Source of the DNA: Nocardioides zhouii
Lineage (GTDB): Bacteria > Actinomycetota > Actinomycetes > Propionibacteriales > Nocardioidaceae
Reading direction: 5' to 3'
Length of the DNA: 64,000 bases
Assembly: GCF_004137345.1 (NCBI RefSeq)
Contig: NZ_SDWV01000009.1
Span: 62,001 to 126,000 of the forward strand
Part shown: piece by piece, positions 51,626 to 60,538 of the stretch
Numbering within the stretch: position 1 is the stretch's first letter
Layout of the letters: each line of letters begins with the position of its first letter
Made by a program: the position numbers and the translations under genes
The notes under the pieces: generated by a model
The model's database searches: none
Seen by the model: the letters and a program-made list of their open reading frames with translations, nothing else
What the model was told of the DNA's origin: nothing

Positions 51626-53246
51626 GCCTGTTCAGGCGGGCGGCGGCCTCCGTACGGTTGTGCACCCCCAGCTTGGTCAGGATGTGGCTGACGTGGTGCC
51701 CAGCCGTCTTCTCGGAGATGACCAGCGACGTCGCGATGGCGGCGTTCGAGAGGCCCTGGGCGATGAGCTCGAGCACCTCCTGCTCGCGGGGCGTGAGCGG
51801 CGCCAGGTGGCGTGCCCGGCTCCCGGCCGCCCCGGCCGTGCCGAGGAAGGCGTGAGCCGCCTCGGCGGACCGGATGGCACCGAGCCTCTCGAAGACCGCG
51901 AGCGCGGTGCGCGCCTCGTCCTCGGAGACGTCCGGAGCGTCGTCGAGGAGCGCCCGGGCCAGGTGCAGCCGGGCCTCCGCCGCGTCCACGGGCATGGCCA
52001 GGTCCGAGAAGCCGCTCAGCGCTGCGCGTGCGCGCTCCGCCGCGTCGGTCGTACGTCCTTCCGCGTGGGCGATGCGTCCGTGGGCCAGCTCGGCCTGCGC
52101 GGTCGCCACGCTGATACCTGACGCATGGGCGAGCTCGGTCAGCTCCTGGGCTGCGGCGCGGGCTCCCGTGAGGTCGGCGAGCTCCACCCGTGCCTCGACC
52201 AGGGTGAGCAGCACGCGGGCCCGCCCGACGACCCCGCCAGCGGCCTGGCGCAGTGCTCGTTCGAGCAGGACGACCGCCGTCTCCGGTCGGTGCTGCGCCA
52301 ACCGGAGCAGGGCGAGCACGCGGAGCGCCGAGGGCGACTCCTCACGTCCTGCCAGCAGCGCCTCCGCCTCGTCCAGCCGGTCCTGGCCGAGCCGGAGCTC
52401 GGCGAGGGACGTCACCGACGGCTCCGCCAGCGCGGGCAGGCACCCTTCGAGGGTGACGAGCGACGTGTCGAGGGCCTGCTCCGCCTCGACCCAGTGCCCG
52501 GTCGCGAAGAGCACGTCCGCGTGCACGCCCCGACACGTGCCGAACAGGGGAGCGGCGGTGTGCGTACGGGCGAAGGCGTCGACGTGCTGGCACCACTCGT
52601 TGGCTCGCACCCAGTCACCGGCGCTGGTGCTGGCGAGGATCAGGTTGCAGTAGGCCTCGGCCAGCGTGTGGACGTTGCCCACCTGCCCGCCCGTCGCGCC
52701 GGCCATCGCCTCCTCCAGCAGGAGCAGGCCGTCCTCGACGTGACCTGCCTCGACGCGGGCCCGGCCCACCACGCTGAGGGCGAAGATCGCCAGGTCCCCG
52801 GCGTGGAACCTCCGGGCGATGTCGACCGCACGGAGGCCGTGGGCGATCCGTTCCTCGAGGTCAGTGGCGTGCCGTGCCTTCTCCACCGCGACCCAGCCGT
52901 GCCCCTCGCACTCCGACTCGGCGTCGAGGACCCGCTCCGCGCGACCCAGCCATCCCCGCGCGGCCGACGTACGACCGCCGACGACGTGCTGGTGGGACAC
53001 CCACACGGCAGTGCGCGCGGCATCACCGCACCGGCCGGCTTCGGCGTACAGCTCGAACGCGCGTGAGCGCGAGTCGATCGCGGCGGCGACGTCGCCGAGG
53101 AACCACAACGCCAGCCCGAGACCCTCTCGCGCCTCCGCGGAGTCGTCCGCGACCAGGACCGTCTCGAAGGACTCTCGCGCCAGCGCCCACTGGGCCAGCG
53201 CCAACGCGCGTCGGCCGGCCTCGAGCGCGTCGGCCGGTGCCTCCAT
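51621..53246 (-). CDS. LuxR-family regulator with TPR-like sensor region
   Basis: 541 residues. Residues ~1-465 are Ala-rich helical repeats (TPR/MalT-like superhelix). The C-terminal LuxR helix-turn-helix (~475-535) has LTPREQEVLELIAQGLSNAAIA and EKTAGHHVSHILTKLGVHNRTEAA. No ATPase motif, so it lacks the NTPase part of full LAL regulators. It is divergent from the methyltransferase gene (95 bp between starts), which is its likely target. Its stop falls in the right att-like repeat. Confidence 0.85.
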   Translation of the reverse strand: MEAPADALEAGRRALALAQWALARESFETVLVADDSAEAREGLGLALWFLGDVAAAIDSRSRAFELYAEAGRCGDAARTAVWVSHQHVVGGRTSAARGWLGRAERVLDAESECEGHGWVAVEKARHATDLEERIAHGLRAVDIARRFHAGDLAIFALSVVGRARVEAGHVEDGLLLLEEAMAGATGGQVGNVHTLAEAYCNLILASTSAGDWVRANEWCQHVDAFARTHTAAPLFGTCRGVHADVLFATGHWVEAEQALDTSLVTLEGCLPALAEPSVTSLAELRLGQDRLDEAEALLAGREESPSALRVLALLRLAQHRPETAVVLLERALRQAAGGVVGRARVLLTLVEARVELADLTGARAAAQELTELAHASGISVATAQAELAHGRIAHAEGRTTDAAERARAALSGFSDLAMPVDAAEARLHLARALLDDAPDVSEDEARTALAVFERLGAIRSAEAAHAFLGTAGAAGSRARHLAPLTPREQEVLELIAQGLSNAAIATSLVISEKTAGHHVSHILTKLGVHNRTEAAARLNRR

Positions 53247-53341
53247 CGTCTGAGTGTAGGGACGGGATGGGGAATTCGCCCGATGTGTTCCGGGGGTCGA
53301 CGGCGCGAGGGTGGAGGGACCACCACCCGAGAGGAAAGACC

Positions 53342-54166
53342 ATGACCATCCAGACAGCCGACAGCGAGCTCAAGGCCCGACACCGCACCATGTGGGCATC
53401 GGGCGACTACCCGCACATGGTGGACACGTTCCTGCTCCCGCTCGGACCGCGCCTGGTCGAGGCGTGTCCCATCGAGCCCGGCACGCGCGTCCTCGACGTC
53501 GCAGCCGGAACGGGGAACGCCTCGATCCCGGCTGCGCAGCGCGGTGCGACGGTGACGGCCAGCGACCTGACGCCCGAGCTGCTCGACGCCGGCCAGGCCC
53601 GGCCGGAGGCCGCGGGGCTCGACCTCACGTGGGTCCCTGCCGACGCCGAAGCCCTGCCGTTCGACGACGCGGCGTACGACGTCGTGATGTCGTCGATCGG
53701 CGTGATGTTCGCGCCGCACCACCAGGCGGCGGCCGACGAGCTCGTACGCGTGTGCCGACCCGGCGGGACCATCGGCCTCCTGAGCTGGACTCCGGAAGGG
53801 ATGCTCGGAGCGCTCTTCGCCACGATGAAGCCCTTCGCGCCGCCGCCGCCTCCCGGAGCATCCCCGCCGCCGCTGTGGGGCAGCGAGGAGCACCTGCGTG
53901 GCCTGTTCGGTGGGCGGGTCGAGCTCCACACGCTCGAGAAGCAGACCCTCGAGATCACCGCCTTCACCCAGCCCCACGACTACGCGGCGCACTTCAAGGC
54001 CTACTACGGCCCCACCATCGCGGTGCGTGCCAACGCCGAACGGGAGGGTCGAGCGGCGGAGTTCGACGCAGCCCTCGACGAGTTCTGCGACACCTGGAAC
54101 CGCGGAACCACCGACGCGGCACGCTTCGAGAAGGAGTACCTCATCGCCGTCGGCACCCGCGTCTGA
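53342..54166 (+). CDS. Class I SAM-dependent methyltransferase
   Basis: 274 residues. Motif I VLDVAAGTGNAS (~50), a D-acid after strand 2 (ASDLTPELL), PADAEALPF and a VMSSIGVMF strand 4, as in Methyltransf_11/UbiE-type enzymes. A Pro-rich loop (APPPPPGASPPP) lies in the middle. ATG at 53342 follows GAGGAAAG. Substrate unknown, probably a small molecule. Regulation by the divergent TPR-LuxR protein is inferred. Confidence 0.88.
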   Translation: MTIQTADSELKARHRTMWASGDYPHMVDTFLLPLGPRLVEACPIEPGTRVLDVAAGTGNASIPAAQRGATVTASDLTPELLDAGQARPEAAGLDLTWVPADAEALPFDDAAYDVVMSSIGVMFAPHHQAAADELVRVCRPGGTIGLLSWTPEGMLGALFATMKPFAPPPPPGASPPPLWGSEEHLRGLFGGRVELHTLEKQTLEITAFTQPHDYAAHFKAYYGPTIAVRANAEREGRAAEFDAALDEFCDTWNRGTTDAARFEKEYLIAVGTRV

Positions 54167-54179
54167 GACCGCGGCCGAC

Positions 54180-54575
54180 TCAGGATCCGGCGGGCACGAG
54201 CTGCGCGCGAAGGTGGTCGATGACCTGCCCGTGTGCGACCTGCGGGGAGAAGAGGACGATCTCGGCGTCCTGGCGAACCGCGACGCTGTGCCCGGCGGGC
54301 CAGAAGAAGACGTCGCCTCCCGTCATCTGCTCGCTCTCTCCACTGGAGTAGCTGACGACGACCTCGCCAGAGATCAAGTAACCCCAGTGTGGCGACTGGC
54401 ACAGGTCGTTCTCGAGGCCCACGAGCAGCGGTGCGATGTCGGTGCCGGCGCCGAGGGAGAAGTACTCCGCGCCGATGGCTTCGTCAGCATTGGTCGAGCC
54501 GAAGTCGGGCAGCTGTCGAGCAACGGCGCCAGGCACGTCGATGCGGGTGGGAATGTCCTGCTTGGCAAGGTGCAT
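54180..54575 (-). CDS. Cupin-domain protein
   Basis: 131 residues. A single cupin barrel: SPHWGYLISGEVVVSYSSG resembles cupin motif 1 with a reduced metal-ligand set, and GDVFFWPAGHSVAVRQDAE resembles motif 2. It may bind a small ligand or act as an isomerase or sensor; no specific reaction is indicated. The ATG at 54575 has GAGG 9 nt upstream. It is divergent from the large regulator at 54652, with a palindrome between them. Confidence 0.78.
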   Translation of the reverse strand: MHLAKQDIPTRIDVPGAVARQLPDFGSTNADEAIGAEYFSLGAGTDIAPLLVGLENDLCQSPHWGYLISGEVVVSYSSGESEQMTGGDVFFWPAGHSVAVRQDAEIVLFSPQVAHGQVIDHLRAQLVPAGS

Positions 54576-54625
54576 GTCATGGTCCTCTGATCGGGACGGG
54601 CGGGGTTGTCCGTCACCACCAAGGC

Positions 54626-54642
54626 GTGACAATCGATGTCAC
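54626..54642. promoter_or_regulatory. Putative operator between cupin and regulator genes
   Basis: GTGACA and TGTCAC arms separated by ATCGA (17 bp), 10 bp upstream of the regulator GTG and 51 bp upstream of the cupin ATG. It is well placed to control both divergent genes, probably by the regulator itself. Confidence 0.5.
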
Positions 54643-54651
54643 AATGCGACA

Positions 54652-56802
54652 GTGACCGACGTGGAGGCCGCGAAGGCAGCGCTCGAGCACGGTGACTGGC
54701 CAGCGGCCCTCGAGGCGGTCGGGCGCGTGCGCTCGCCCACCGATGACCCGGACGTACTGACGGTGCGCGCCCAGGCGGCGTACGGGGTCGGCGAGCTCGA
54801 GCTGTCCATCGGCTCGTGGGAGGACCTCTACTCTCTCCGCCTCCAGGAGGGAGCAGAGGCTGACGCGGCATGGGCGGCTGGCATGGTCGCGATGTTCTTG
54901 ATGATCGATACCGGGTTGATGGCGCCGGTGCGCGGCTGGCTCCGACGGGCCGAACGGCTCCTGGCGAACCATCCCGACGCGCCGGCTCACGCCGTCGTCG
55001 CGATGACGCGCACCTACGAGCGCGTGATGTGCGGGGACCCCGTCGGTGCCTTGGCCTCAGCGACCCTCTCCATCGAACTCGGTCGGCGCTTGGACGTACC
55101 CCCTGCGGTCACTATCGGTCAGACCGCGACAGGTCGCCTGCTGATCGCCGAGGGACTGGTCGACGAGGGACTTGAGCTCCTCGATGACGTCGCGGTGCAG
55201 CTGATGCTCGGCGAGGTTGATCCGTTGACGACCGGGATGATGTATTGCGAGCTCATCTGCGCTGCACAGGGGCTCTTCCTCCACGACCGGGCGCGGGAGT
55301 GGACCGAGGTCATGGAACGGTGGAGCCACGGCACGGCCTACGGGGGCATCCATGGCCGCTGCCGCGTGCACAGGGCAGAGCTCCTGAGACTGACCGGACC
55401 CTGCGACGTGGCCGAGGCGGAAGCCCTCGGCGCATGCGAGGAGCTCCGACCCTGGATGCGACGCGAGTTCGGCTGGCCGCTCGTCGAGCTGGGGAACATC
55501 AGACTGCGCAAAGGTGATCTCCTCGGCGCGGAGGAGGCCTTCCTTGCTGCACACGAGCATGCGTGGTGCCCGCACCCGGGGCTCGCCCTGCTACGGCTCG
55601 CCCAAGGCGATGTGGTGGTGGCTGCCGACCTGGTCTCGAACGCCATCGAGCACCCCATCGAGGTGCCGTGGAAGGAACGGCCGCCGTTCGGCGACCTGCG
55701 TCTCGCACCCCTGTACGACGCGCAGGCCGAGATCGCAGCAGCGGCGAAGGACGCATCGACCCTCACCGTCGCGGCGACAGCCCTTCGTGACATCGCCGGG
55801 CGATACCCAAGCCCGGGACTGGCGGCATCGGCCGCGCTGGCCACCGCCCGCGAGGCACTGCTCGACGGTGACATCGACGCCGCGATCGACGCCGCCTCCG
55901 CAGCCATGGCCGCCTGGACGGACATGGGAGCACCGTACGAGGCGGCGCAGGCGCGAGTGGTGCTTGGCCAGGCGCACCACCTCGCCGGTGGCACGGCACG
56001 CGCGCACGTCGAGTGGACGACCGCCATGGCGAGCTTCACCGGGTTCGGTGCGATCGGTCGGGCGGCCCAGATGCGAGAGCTTCTGGCCGCGGCCCCTGAG
56101 ACGCTGCATCCGAGGCCCGCTGTCATCGAGCCCCCTGCAGCGGCAACCGCGGTCCTCCGACGAACCGGTCGAGGCCACCTGGTGTGCTTCCGCGACCGGG
56201 AGGTGGTGATGCCAGACCTGAAGGGCCTGCGCTACCTCGAGCGACTGCTGGCCGAGCCGGGCCGCGAGTTCCACGTGATCGACCTGGTGGCGGTCGAGCA
56301 CGGGACTCTTCGCGTGCGGTCGACCGAAGGACGCAGGCAAGGTGACGTCGCGCCGGCACCTGACGTCGGTCTGCCGGTGCTCGACGACGAGGCACGGAAC
56401 GCCTATCGGAGACGCTTGGTCGAGGTGGAGGAGGACCTCGCCGAGGCTGAAGCGATGCACGACCTGGCCCGCCGGTCGTTGGCGCAGCGCGACCGGGACT
56501 ACCTGGTGGCCGAGCTCACCAGGGCCGTAGGTCTCGGTGGCCGAGCTCGTACGGTCGGAGGCACGTCCGAGCGAGCGCGCAGCAGCGTCACGCGCTCCCT
56601 CCGCTACGCACTGAGCAAGCTCAAGGCTTCCCACAGCGAGCTCGGCGCCCATCTGGGCCGCACGGTGCGCACCGGTACGTACTGCAGCTACGAGCCGGAC
56701 CCACTCGCACCCGTGTTGTGGGACCTCGGCTCGCCACCGACACCTGCTTCACCAGAAGCCCGTACCGCGAGGAGTGGCTCGCAGCGATCGACTGTCCTGT
56801 GA
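54652..56802 (+). CDS. Large TPR-type regulator with C-terminal actinobacterial winged-helix-like domain
   Basis: 716 residues from the GTG at 54652; no ribosome-binding site, so perhaps leaderless. Residues ~1-490 are helical TPR-like repeats. Residues ~505-690 match a domain I recognise from actinobacterial regulators and predicted ATPases, with MPDLKGLRYLERLLAEPGRE, then YRRRLVEVEEDL and LGGRAR, then HSELGAHLGRTVRTG. It is probably DNA-binding. There is no Walker motif. The cupin gene is divergent, with a 6-5-6 palindrome in the gap. The 156 bp downstream carry a candidate sigma-factor promoter. Confidence 0.75.
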   Translation: MTDVEAAKAALEHGDWPAALEAVGRVRSPTDDPDVLTVRAQAAYGVGELELSIGSWEDLYSLRLQEGAEADAAWAAGMVAMFLMIDTGLMAPVRGWLRRAERLLANHPDAPAHAVVAMTRTYERVMCGDPVGALASATLSIELGRRLDVPPAVTIGQTATGRLLIAEGLVDEGLELLDDVAVQLMLGEVDPLTTGMMYCELICAAQGLFLHDRAREWTEVMERWSHGTAYGGIHGRCRVHRAELLRLTGPCDVAEAEALGACEELRPWMRREFGWPLVELGNIRLRKGDLLGAEEAFLAAHEHAWCPHPGLALLRLAQGDVVVAADLVSNAIEHPIEVPWKERPPFGDLRLAPLYDAQAEIAAAAKDASTLTVAATALRDIAGRYPSPGLAASAALATAREALLDGDIDAAIDAASAAMAAWTDMGAPYEAAQARVVLGQAHHLAGGTARAHVEWTTAMASFTGFGAIGRAAQMRELLAAAPETLHPRPAVIEPPAAATAVLRRTGRGHLVCFRDREVVMPDLKGLRYLERLLAEPGREFHVIDLVAVEHGTLRVRSTEGRRQGDVAPAPDVGLPVLDDEARNAYRRRLVEVEEDLAEAEAMHDLARRSLAQRDRDYLVAELTRAVGLGGRARTVGGTSERARSSVTRSLRYALSKLKASHSELGAHLGRTVRTGTYCSYEPDPLAPVLWDLGSPPTPASPEARTARSGSQRSTVL

Positions 56803-56884
56803 TCCGGGTCGACACGTCTCGCCCCGCCCGGTTGACGAGCTGCTGGTCGTCCTGACGTGGAGTGAAAAATCCATCGGGCGGTGG

Positions 56885-56910
56885 TGTCGTATCGACCTCG
56901 ACGCGTTCGT
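56885..56910 (+). promoter_or_regulatory. Candidate ECF42-type promoter for DGPF operon
   Basis: TGTCGT (56885-56890), 17-bp spacer and CGT (56908-56910), about 50 bp before the DGPF gene. As I recall, ECF42 promoters have TGTCGA at -35 and CGA/TC at -10. The match is partial. Confidence 0.3.
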
Positions 56911-56958
56911 AGTAGGGGTGAGAGGCCGCCCAGCAGGGGTCGCCCGCAGCCGATGGGG

Positions 56959-57300
56959 ATGACCGACATGCACTACCTCCTTTCCGTGATCGACGACTCC
57001 GCCAACCCGAGCCCGGCCGACGAGCCCGGTGCGGTCGACACCTTCAACCAGCAGCTCAAGGACGACGGCTACTGGGTCTTCGCCGGAGGTCTCGAGCGGC
57101 TCGACGCCTCGACGGTCGTCGACGCCCGCTCGGGCGAGACCGCGATCACCGACGGTCCGTTCGCCGAGACCAAGGAGTTCCTGGCCGGCTTCTGGGTCAT
57201 CGAGGCCGACGACCTCGACGTCGCGCTCGAGCTGGCGGCGGGCGGGTCGAAGGCGTGCCACCGCAAGATCGAGGTCCGGCCCTTCGACGGGATCGCGTGA
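56959..57300 (+). CDS. YCII/DGPF-domain protein
   Basis: 113 residues. YciI-like fold (HYLLSVIDD) with the literal DGPF signature in ITDGPFAETKEFLAGFWVIE. Start taken at ATG 56959; ATG 56953 and ATG 56968 are close alternatives. DGPF proteins are the hallmark partners of ECF42 sigma factors and their biochemical role is unknown. Its stop overlaps the sigma factor start as GTGA, so the pair is translationally coupled. Confidence 0.88.
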   Translation: MTDMHYLLSVIDDSANPSPADEPGAVDTFNQQLKDDGYWVFAGGLERLDASTVVDARSGETAITDGPFAETKEFLAGFWVIEADDLDVALELAAGGSKACHRKIEVRPFDGIA

Positions 57301-58526
57301 GCGACGTCGACGAGGTCATCGCCCGGGTCCACCGCGACGAGTGGGCCCGGGTCGTGGCCACCATCGCCCGGCGGTTCGGCGACCTCGACATCGCCGAGGA
57401 CGCGGCGGCCGAGGCGTTCGCGACCGCCGTCGAGCGCTGGCCCGCCGACGGCGTACCTCCCCATCCCGGCGGCTGGCTCACCACGACCGCGGGCAACAAG
57501 GCCCTCGACCGCGTACGCCGGGAGGGCCGCCGCGACGCGAAGCAGCAGGAGGCGCAGATGCTCACCGACCAGCTCGCCGGACCCCCCGAACCGGTCGGCG
57601 CCATCGACGACGACCGGCTCCGGATGCTCTTCACCTGCGCGCACCCCGCCCTCGCGGTGGAGGCCCGGGTCGCGCTGACGCTGCGGATGGTCGGTGGCCT
57701 GACGGTCGCCGAGATCGCGCACGCCTTCCTCGTGCAGGAGACGACGATGGCCCAGCGGATCACCCGCGCGAAGGCCAAGATCAAGGCCGCCGGCATCCCG
57801 TACCGCGTGCCGGCGACCGCCGACCTGCCGTCGCGGGTCGCGGGCGTCCTGGCCGTGCTCTACCTCGTCTTCAACGAGGGCTACCTCGCCACCGGCGAGG
57901 ACACCGATGCCGTCCGCGCCGACCTCACCGCCGAGGCGATCCGACTCACCCGCCTGGTGCGCGAGCTGCTGCCCGACGACGGCGAGGTGGTCGGGCTCCT
58001 CGCGCTGATGCTGCTCACCGAGGCCCGACGCCCCGCCCGCGTGTCCGCCGTCGGCGAGCTGGTGACGCTCGACCAGCAGGACCGCGGCGCGTGGGACTCC
58101 CGTCTCATCGCCGAGGGGCACGTGCTCGTCCGGGAGCGGCTCTCCTCTGGGCAGGCGCCCGGCCGCTACCAGGTGCTGGCAGCAATCAACGCCGTGCACA
58201 CCGACGCGCGGGACGCCCGCGACACCGACTGGTCGCAAGTCGTCGCGCTGTACGACCAGCTCGTCCGGCTCGACCCCTCGCCGGTCGTCGCGCTCAACCG
58301 GGCCGTCGCGGTCGCCGAGCTCGACGGACCGCACGTCGCACTTGCGCTGGTCGACCCGCTGTCGCTCGACGGCTACCACGCCTTCCACGCGACGCGCGCC
58401 GACCTGCTGCGCCGACTCGGCCGCAGCGCCGAGGCGCGGGAGGCGTACGACCGGGCGATCGCGCTCGCCGGCAACACAGCCGAGACGGCGTACCTCACCC
58501 GACGGCGCGACGAGCTGGTGCGCTGA
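57297..58526 (+). CDS. ECF42-type RNA polymerase sigma factor
   Basis: 409 residues. Sigma region 2 (~8-75, EDAAAEAFATAVERWP) and region 4 (~125-180, LTVAEIAHAFLVQETTMAQRITRAK) are followed by a ~230-residue helical, TPR-like C-terminal extension (from ~190) that defines ECF42 and is needed for activity in studied members. No anti-sigma gene is nearby, typical for the group. It directs transcription of DGPF operons, probably including its own. Environmental trigger unknown. Confidence 0.9.
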   Translation: MSDVDEVIARVHRDEWARVVATIARRFGDLDIAEDAAAEAFATAVERWPADGVPPHPGGWLTTTAGNKALDRVRREGRRDAKQQEAQMLTDQLAGPPEPVGAIDDDRLRMLFTCAHPALAVEARVALTLRMVGGLTVAEIAHAFLVQETTMAQRITRAKAKIKAAGIPYRVPATADLPSRVAGVLAVLYLVFNEGYLATGEDTDAVRADLTAEAIRLTRLVRELLPDDGEVVGLLALMLLTEARRPARVSAVGELVTLDQQDRGAWDSRLIAEGHVLVRERLSSGQAPGRYQVLAAINAVHTDARDARDTDWSQVVALYDQLVRLDPSPVVALNRAVAVAELDGPHVALALVDPLSLDGYHAFHATRADLLRRLGRSAEAREAYDRAIALAGNTAETAYLTRRRDELVR

Positions 58527-58560
58527 GCGTCGGCGACCGGGTGGCTGGGACAATCGAGGC

Positions 58561-59298
58561 GTGACCGCCCCCCGCCGACCCGGCCTGCTGACCGACCTCG
58601 GCGCGGCGGCCCTGACCCTCGTGCTGGTCGGCATCGCGGGCGCGCTCGGTCTGTGGCAGTACGACGCGTGGCAGGCGCACCGCGACGCCGAGGCCCGCGA
58701 CCTGACCGGCACCGCCCCCGTGCCGCTGGACGACGTGATGGGCAGCGACGACCCGTTCCCCGGCCAGGACGTGGGCCGACCGGTCGAGCTGTCGGGCACC
58801 TGGATCGACGGCGGGTTCTGGGTGAGGGACCGCGCGCTCGGTGACCGGCCGGGCTACTGGGCCGTCGCACCCCTGCAGGTCGGCGACGCCGCGCTGCTCG
58901 TCGTACGCGGGTGGGCGCCCGAGCCCGACCCCGCGCTGCTCGCCGCGAGCGGCGACGCCGACGTCACCGGCTGGCTCCAGGCGCCCGAGGGCAGCATGGC
59001 CACCGACGACGACCCGGAGGACGACGTGTTCCCGGAGATCCGGGTCGCCGACGCCATCCAGCGCGTCGACGTCGACCTCTACTCCGCGTACGCCGTGAGC
59101 CAGGAACCGGCCGCCGGGCTGGAGGCCGCGGAGCTCGAGGCGCTGCCGAGCCCGAGCCGGTTCACCGGGGTCCGCAACCTGCTCTACGCCATCGAGTGGT
59201 GGATCTTCGGGGCCTTCGCCGCGTTCATCTGGTGGCGCTGGCGACAGGACGCGACGGCACCCCAGGTCGCCCCGCTCGGGCAACCGGTCGACGGATAG
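58561..59298 (+). CDS. SURF1-family cytochrome oxidase assembly protein
   Basis: 245 residues. An N-terminal membrane helix (~12-32, ending GLWQYDAW, matching the SURF1 G-x-W-Q motif), an external beta-rich domain (for example VRGWAPE), and a second membrane helix near the C-terminus (~210-228, YAIEWWIFGAFAAFIWWRWR). It assists haem delivery to the aa3-type oxidase. GTG start. It is followed by a small membrane-protein gene after 3 nt, with which it is likely cotranscribed. Confidence 0.88.
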   Translation: MTAPRRPGLLTDLGAAALTLVLVGIAGALGLWQYDAWQAHRDAEARDLTGTAPVPLDDVMGSDDPFPGQDVGRPVELSGTWIDGGFWVRDRALGDRPGYWAVAPLQVGDAALLVVRGWAPEPDPALLAASGDADVTGWLQAPEGSMATDDDPEDDVFPEIRVADAIQRVDVDLYSAYAVSQEPAAGLEAAELEALPSPSRFTGVRNLLYAIEWWIFGAFAAFIWWRWRQDATAPQVAPLGQPVDG

Positions 59299-59301
59299 GC
59301 A

Positions 59302-59703
59302 GTGCCCGATAAGTTGGCGAGCGTGTCCCGCAACCTCACCGCCTACCGCGTGATGGCCACGATCGTCGGCGTCCTGCTCGTGGTCCTGATCCTCGTCGGC
59401 GTCCCGCTCGCCAACTTCGACGGCTCGCCCATGTGGGGCGTCTTCGACAGCACCCCGGCGTGGGTGACGACCGGCTCCGACGTCAACGACCTCGGCGAGC
59501 TGATCACGACCTACCTCGGCGTCGCGCACGGCTGGCTCTACATGATCTTCCTGCTGAGCGCCTTCCTGCTCTCGCGTCGCGCCGGCTGGGACCTGCCCTT
59601 CACGCTCGTCACGCTGGTCTGCGGCACCATCCCGCTGCTGTCCTTCTGGGCCGAGCACCGCGCGACGCAGCGGGTGCGCGCCGAGCACCCCGAGCTGGTG
59701 TAG
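59302..59703 (+). CDS. DUF3817 membrane protein
   Basis: 133 residues with three membrane helices (~15-38, ~75-92, ~97-115). Family features include AYRVMATIVGVLL, GVAHGWLYMIFLL and SFWAEHR, typical of the DUF3817 domain in actinobacteria. Function unknown. The start is GTG, 3 nt after the SURF1 stop, and the patatin gene starts 4 nt after its end. This places it in one transcription unit with SURF1, patatin and the acyltransferase. Confidence 0.85.
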   Translation: MPDKLASVSRNLTAYRVMATIVGVLLVVLILVGVPLANFDGSPMWGVFDSTPAWVTTGSDVNDLGELITTYLGVAHGWLYMIFLLSAFLLSRRAGWDLPFTLVTLVCGTIPLLSFWAEHRATQRVRAEHPELV

Positions 59704-59707
59704 GTCC

Positions 59708-60538
59708 GTGACCACCGCCTTCGTGCTCGGTGGCGGAGGCGTCCTCGGTGCGGTCGAGGTCGGCATGCTGCGCGCGCTCCTCGAGCGCGACATCGTCCCC
59801 GACCTCGTGCTCGGCACCAGCGTCGGCGCCCTCAACGGCGCGATGGTGGCCCGCCAGCCCGACCTCGCGGTGGTCGAGCGCCTCACCGACCTGTGGGTCG
59901 CGACCGCGCGCAGCCGCGACGTGTACGGCGACCGCCCGCTGCGTACGGTGCGCCGGGCCGTGTCGACCGGCACCCACATCTACTCCTCCAGGCCCCTGCG
60001 GACGCGGCTCGAGGAGGAGTTCGGCGACAGCCGGTTCGAGGACCTGCCGGTGCGGCTGGGCGTCTGCGCGGCGAGCATCGAGCGGGCCGCCGAGCACTGG
60101 TTCACCACCGGGCCCATCGTGCCGGCGATCCTGGCGAGCGCCGCCGTCCCCGGGCTGCTGCCGCCGGCCGAGATCGACGGCGAGCACTTCCTCGACGGCG
60201 GCCTGGTGAACTCCGTGCCCGTCGGTCGCGCGGTCGAGCTCGGCGCCACCCGCGTCTTCGTCCTGCAGGTCGGCCGCATCGATCGCCCGCTCACTCCGCC
60301 GAAGCGGCCCTGGGAGGTCGCCCGGGTCAGCTTCGAGGTCGCGCGCCGGCACCGGTTCATGCGCGACATGGCCACCATCCCCGACGGCGTCGAGGCCCAC
60401 GTGCTGCCCGCCGGCGGCACCTCGTCGCGCGACGACTCCCTGCTGGCACACCGGGACTTCAGCGGCGTACAGGCCCGCATCGACGCGACGTACGTCGCCT
60501 CGCGTGCCTATCTCGACGACGCTCTCGGCCGGTCGTGA
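59708..60538 (+). CDS. Patatin-like phospholipase
   Basis: 276 residues. Oxyanion loop GGGGVLGAVEVGML, nucleophile elbow GTSVG (Ser ~38) and catalytic DGG (Asp ~157) form the patatin Ser-Asp dyad. It probably hydrolyses phospholipid or lysophospholipid acyl esters at the membrane, or acts like RssA-type patatins. Its stop overlaps the start of the acyltransferase as GTGA, giving a coupled deacylase-acyltransferase pair. Confidence 0.92.
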   Translation: MTTAFVLGGGGVLGAVEVGMLRALLERDIVPDLVLGTSVGALNGAMVARQPDLAVVERLTDLWVATARSRDVYGDRPLRTVRRAVSTGTHIYSSRPLRTRLEEEFGDSRFEDLPVRLGVCAASIERAAEHWFTTGPIVPAILASAAVPGLLPPAEIDGEHFLDGGLVNSVPVGRAVELGATRVFVLQVGRIDRPLTPPKRPWEVARVSFEVARRHRFMRDMATIPDGVEAHVLPAGGTSSRDDSLLAHRDFSGVQARIDATYVASRAYLDDALGRS

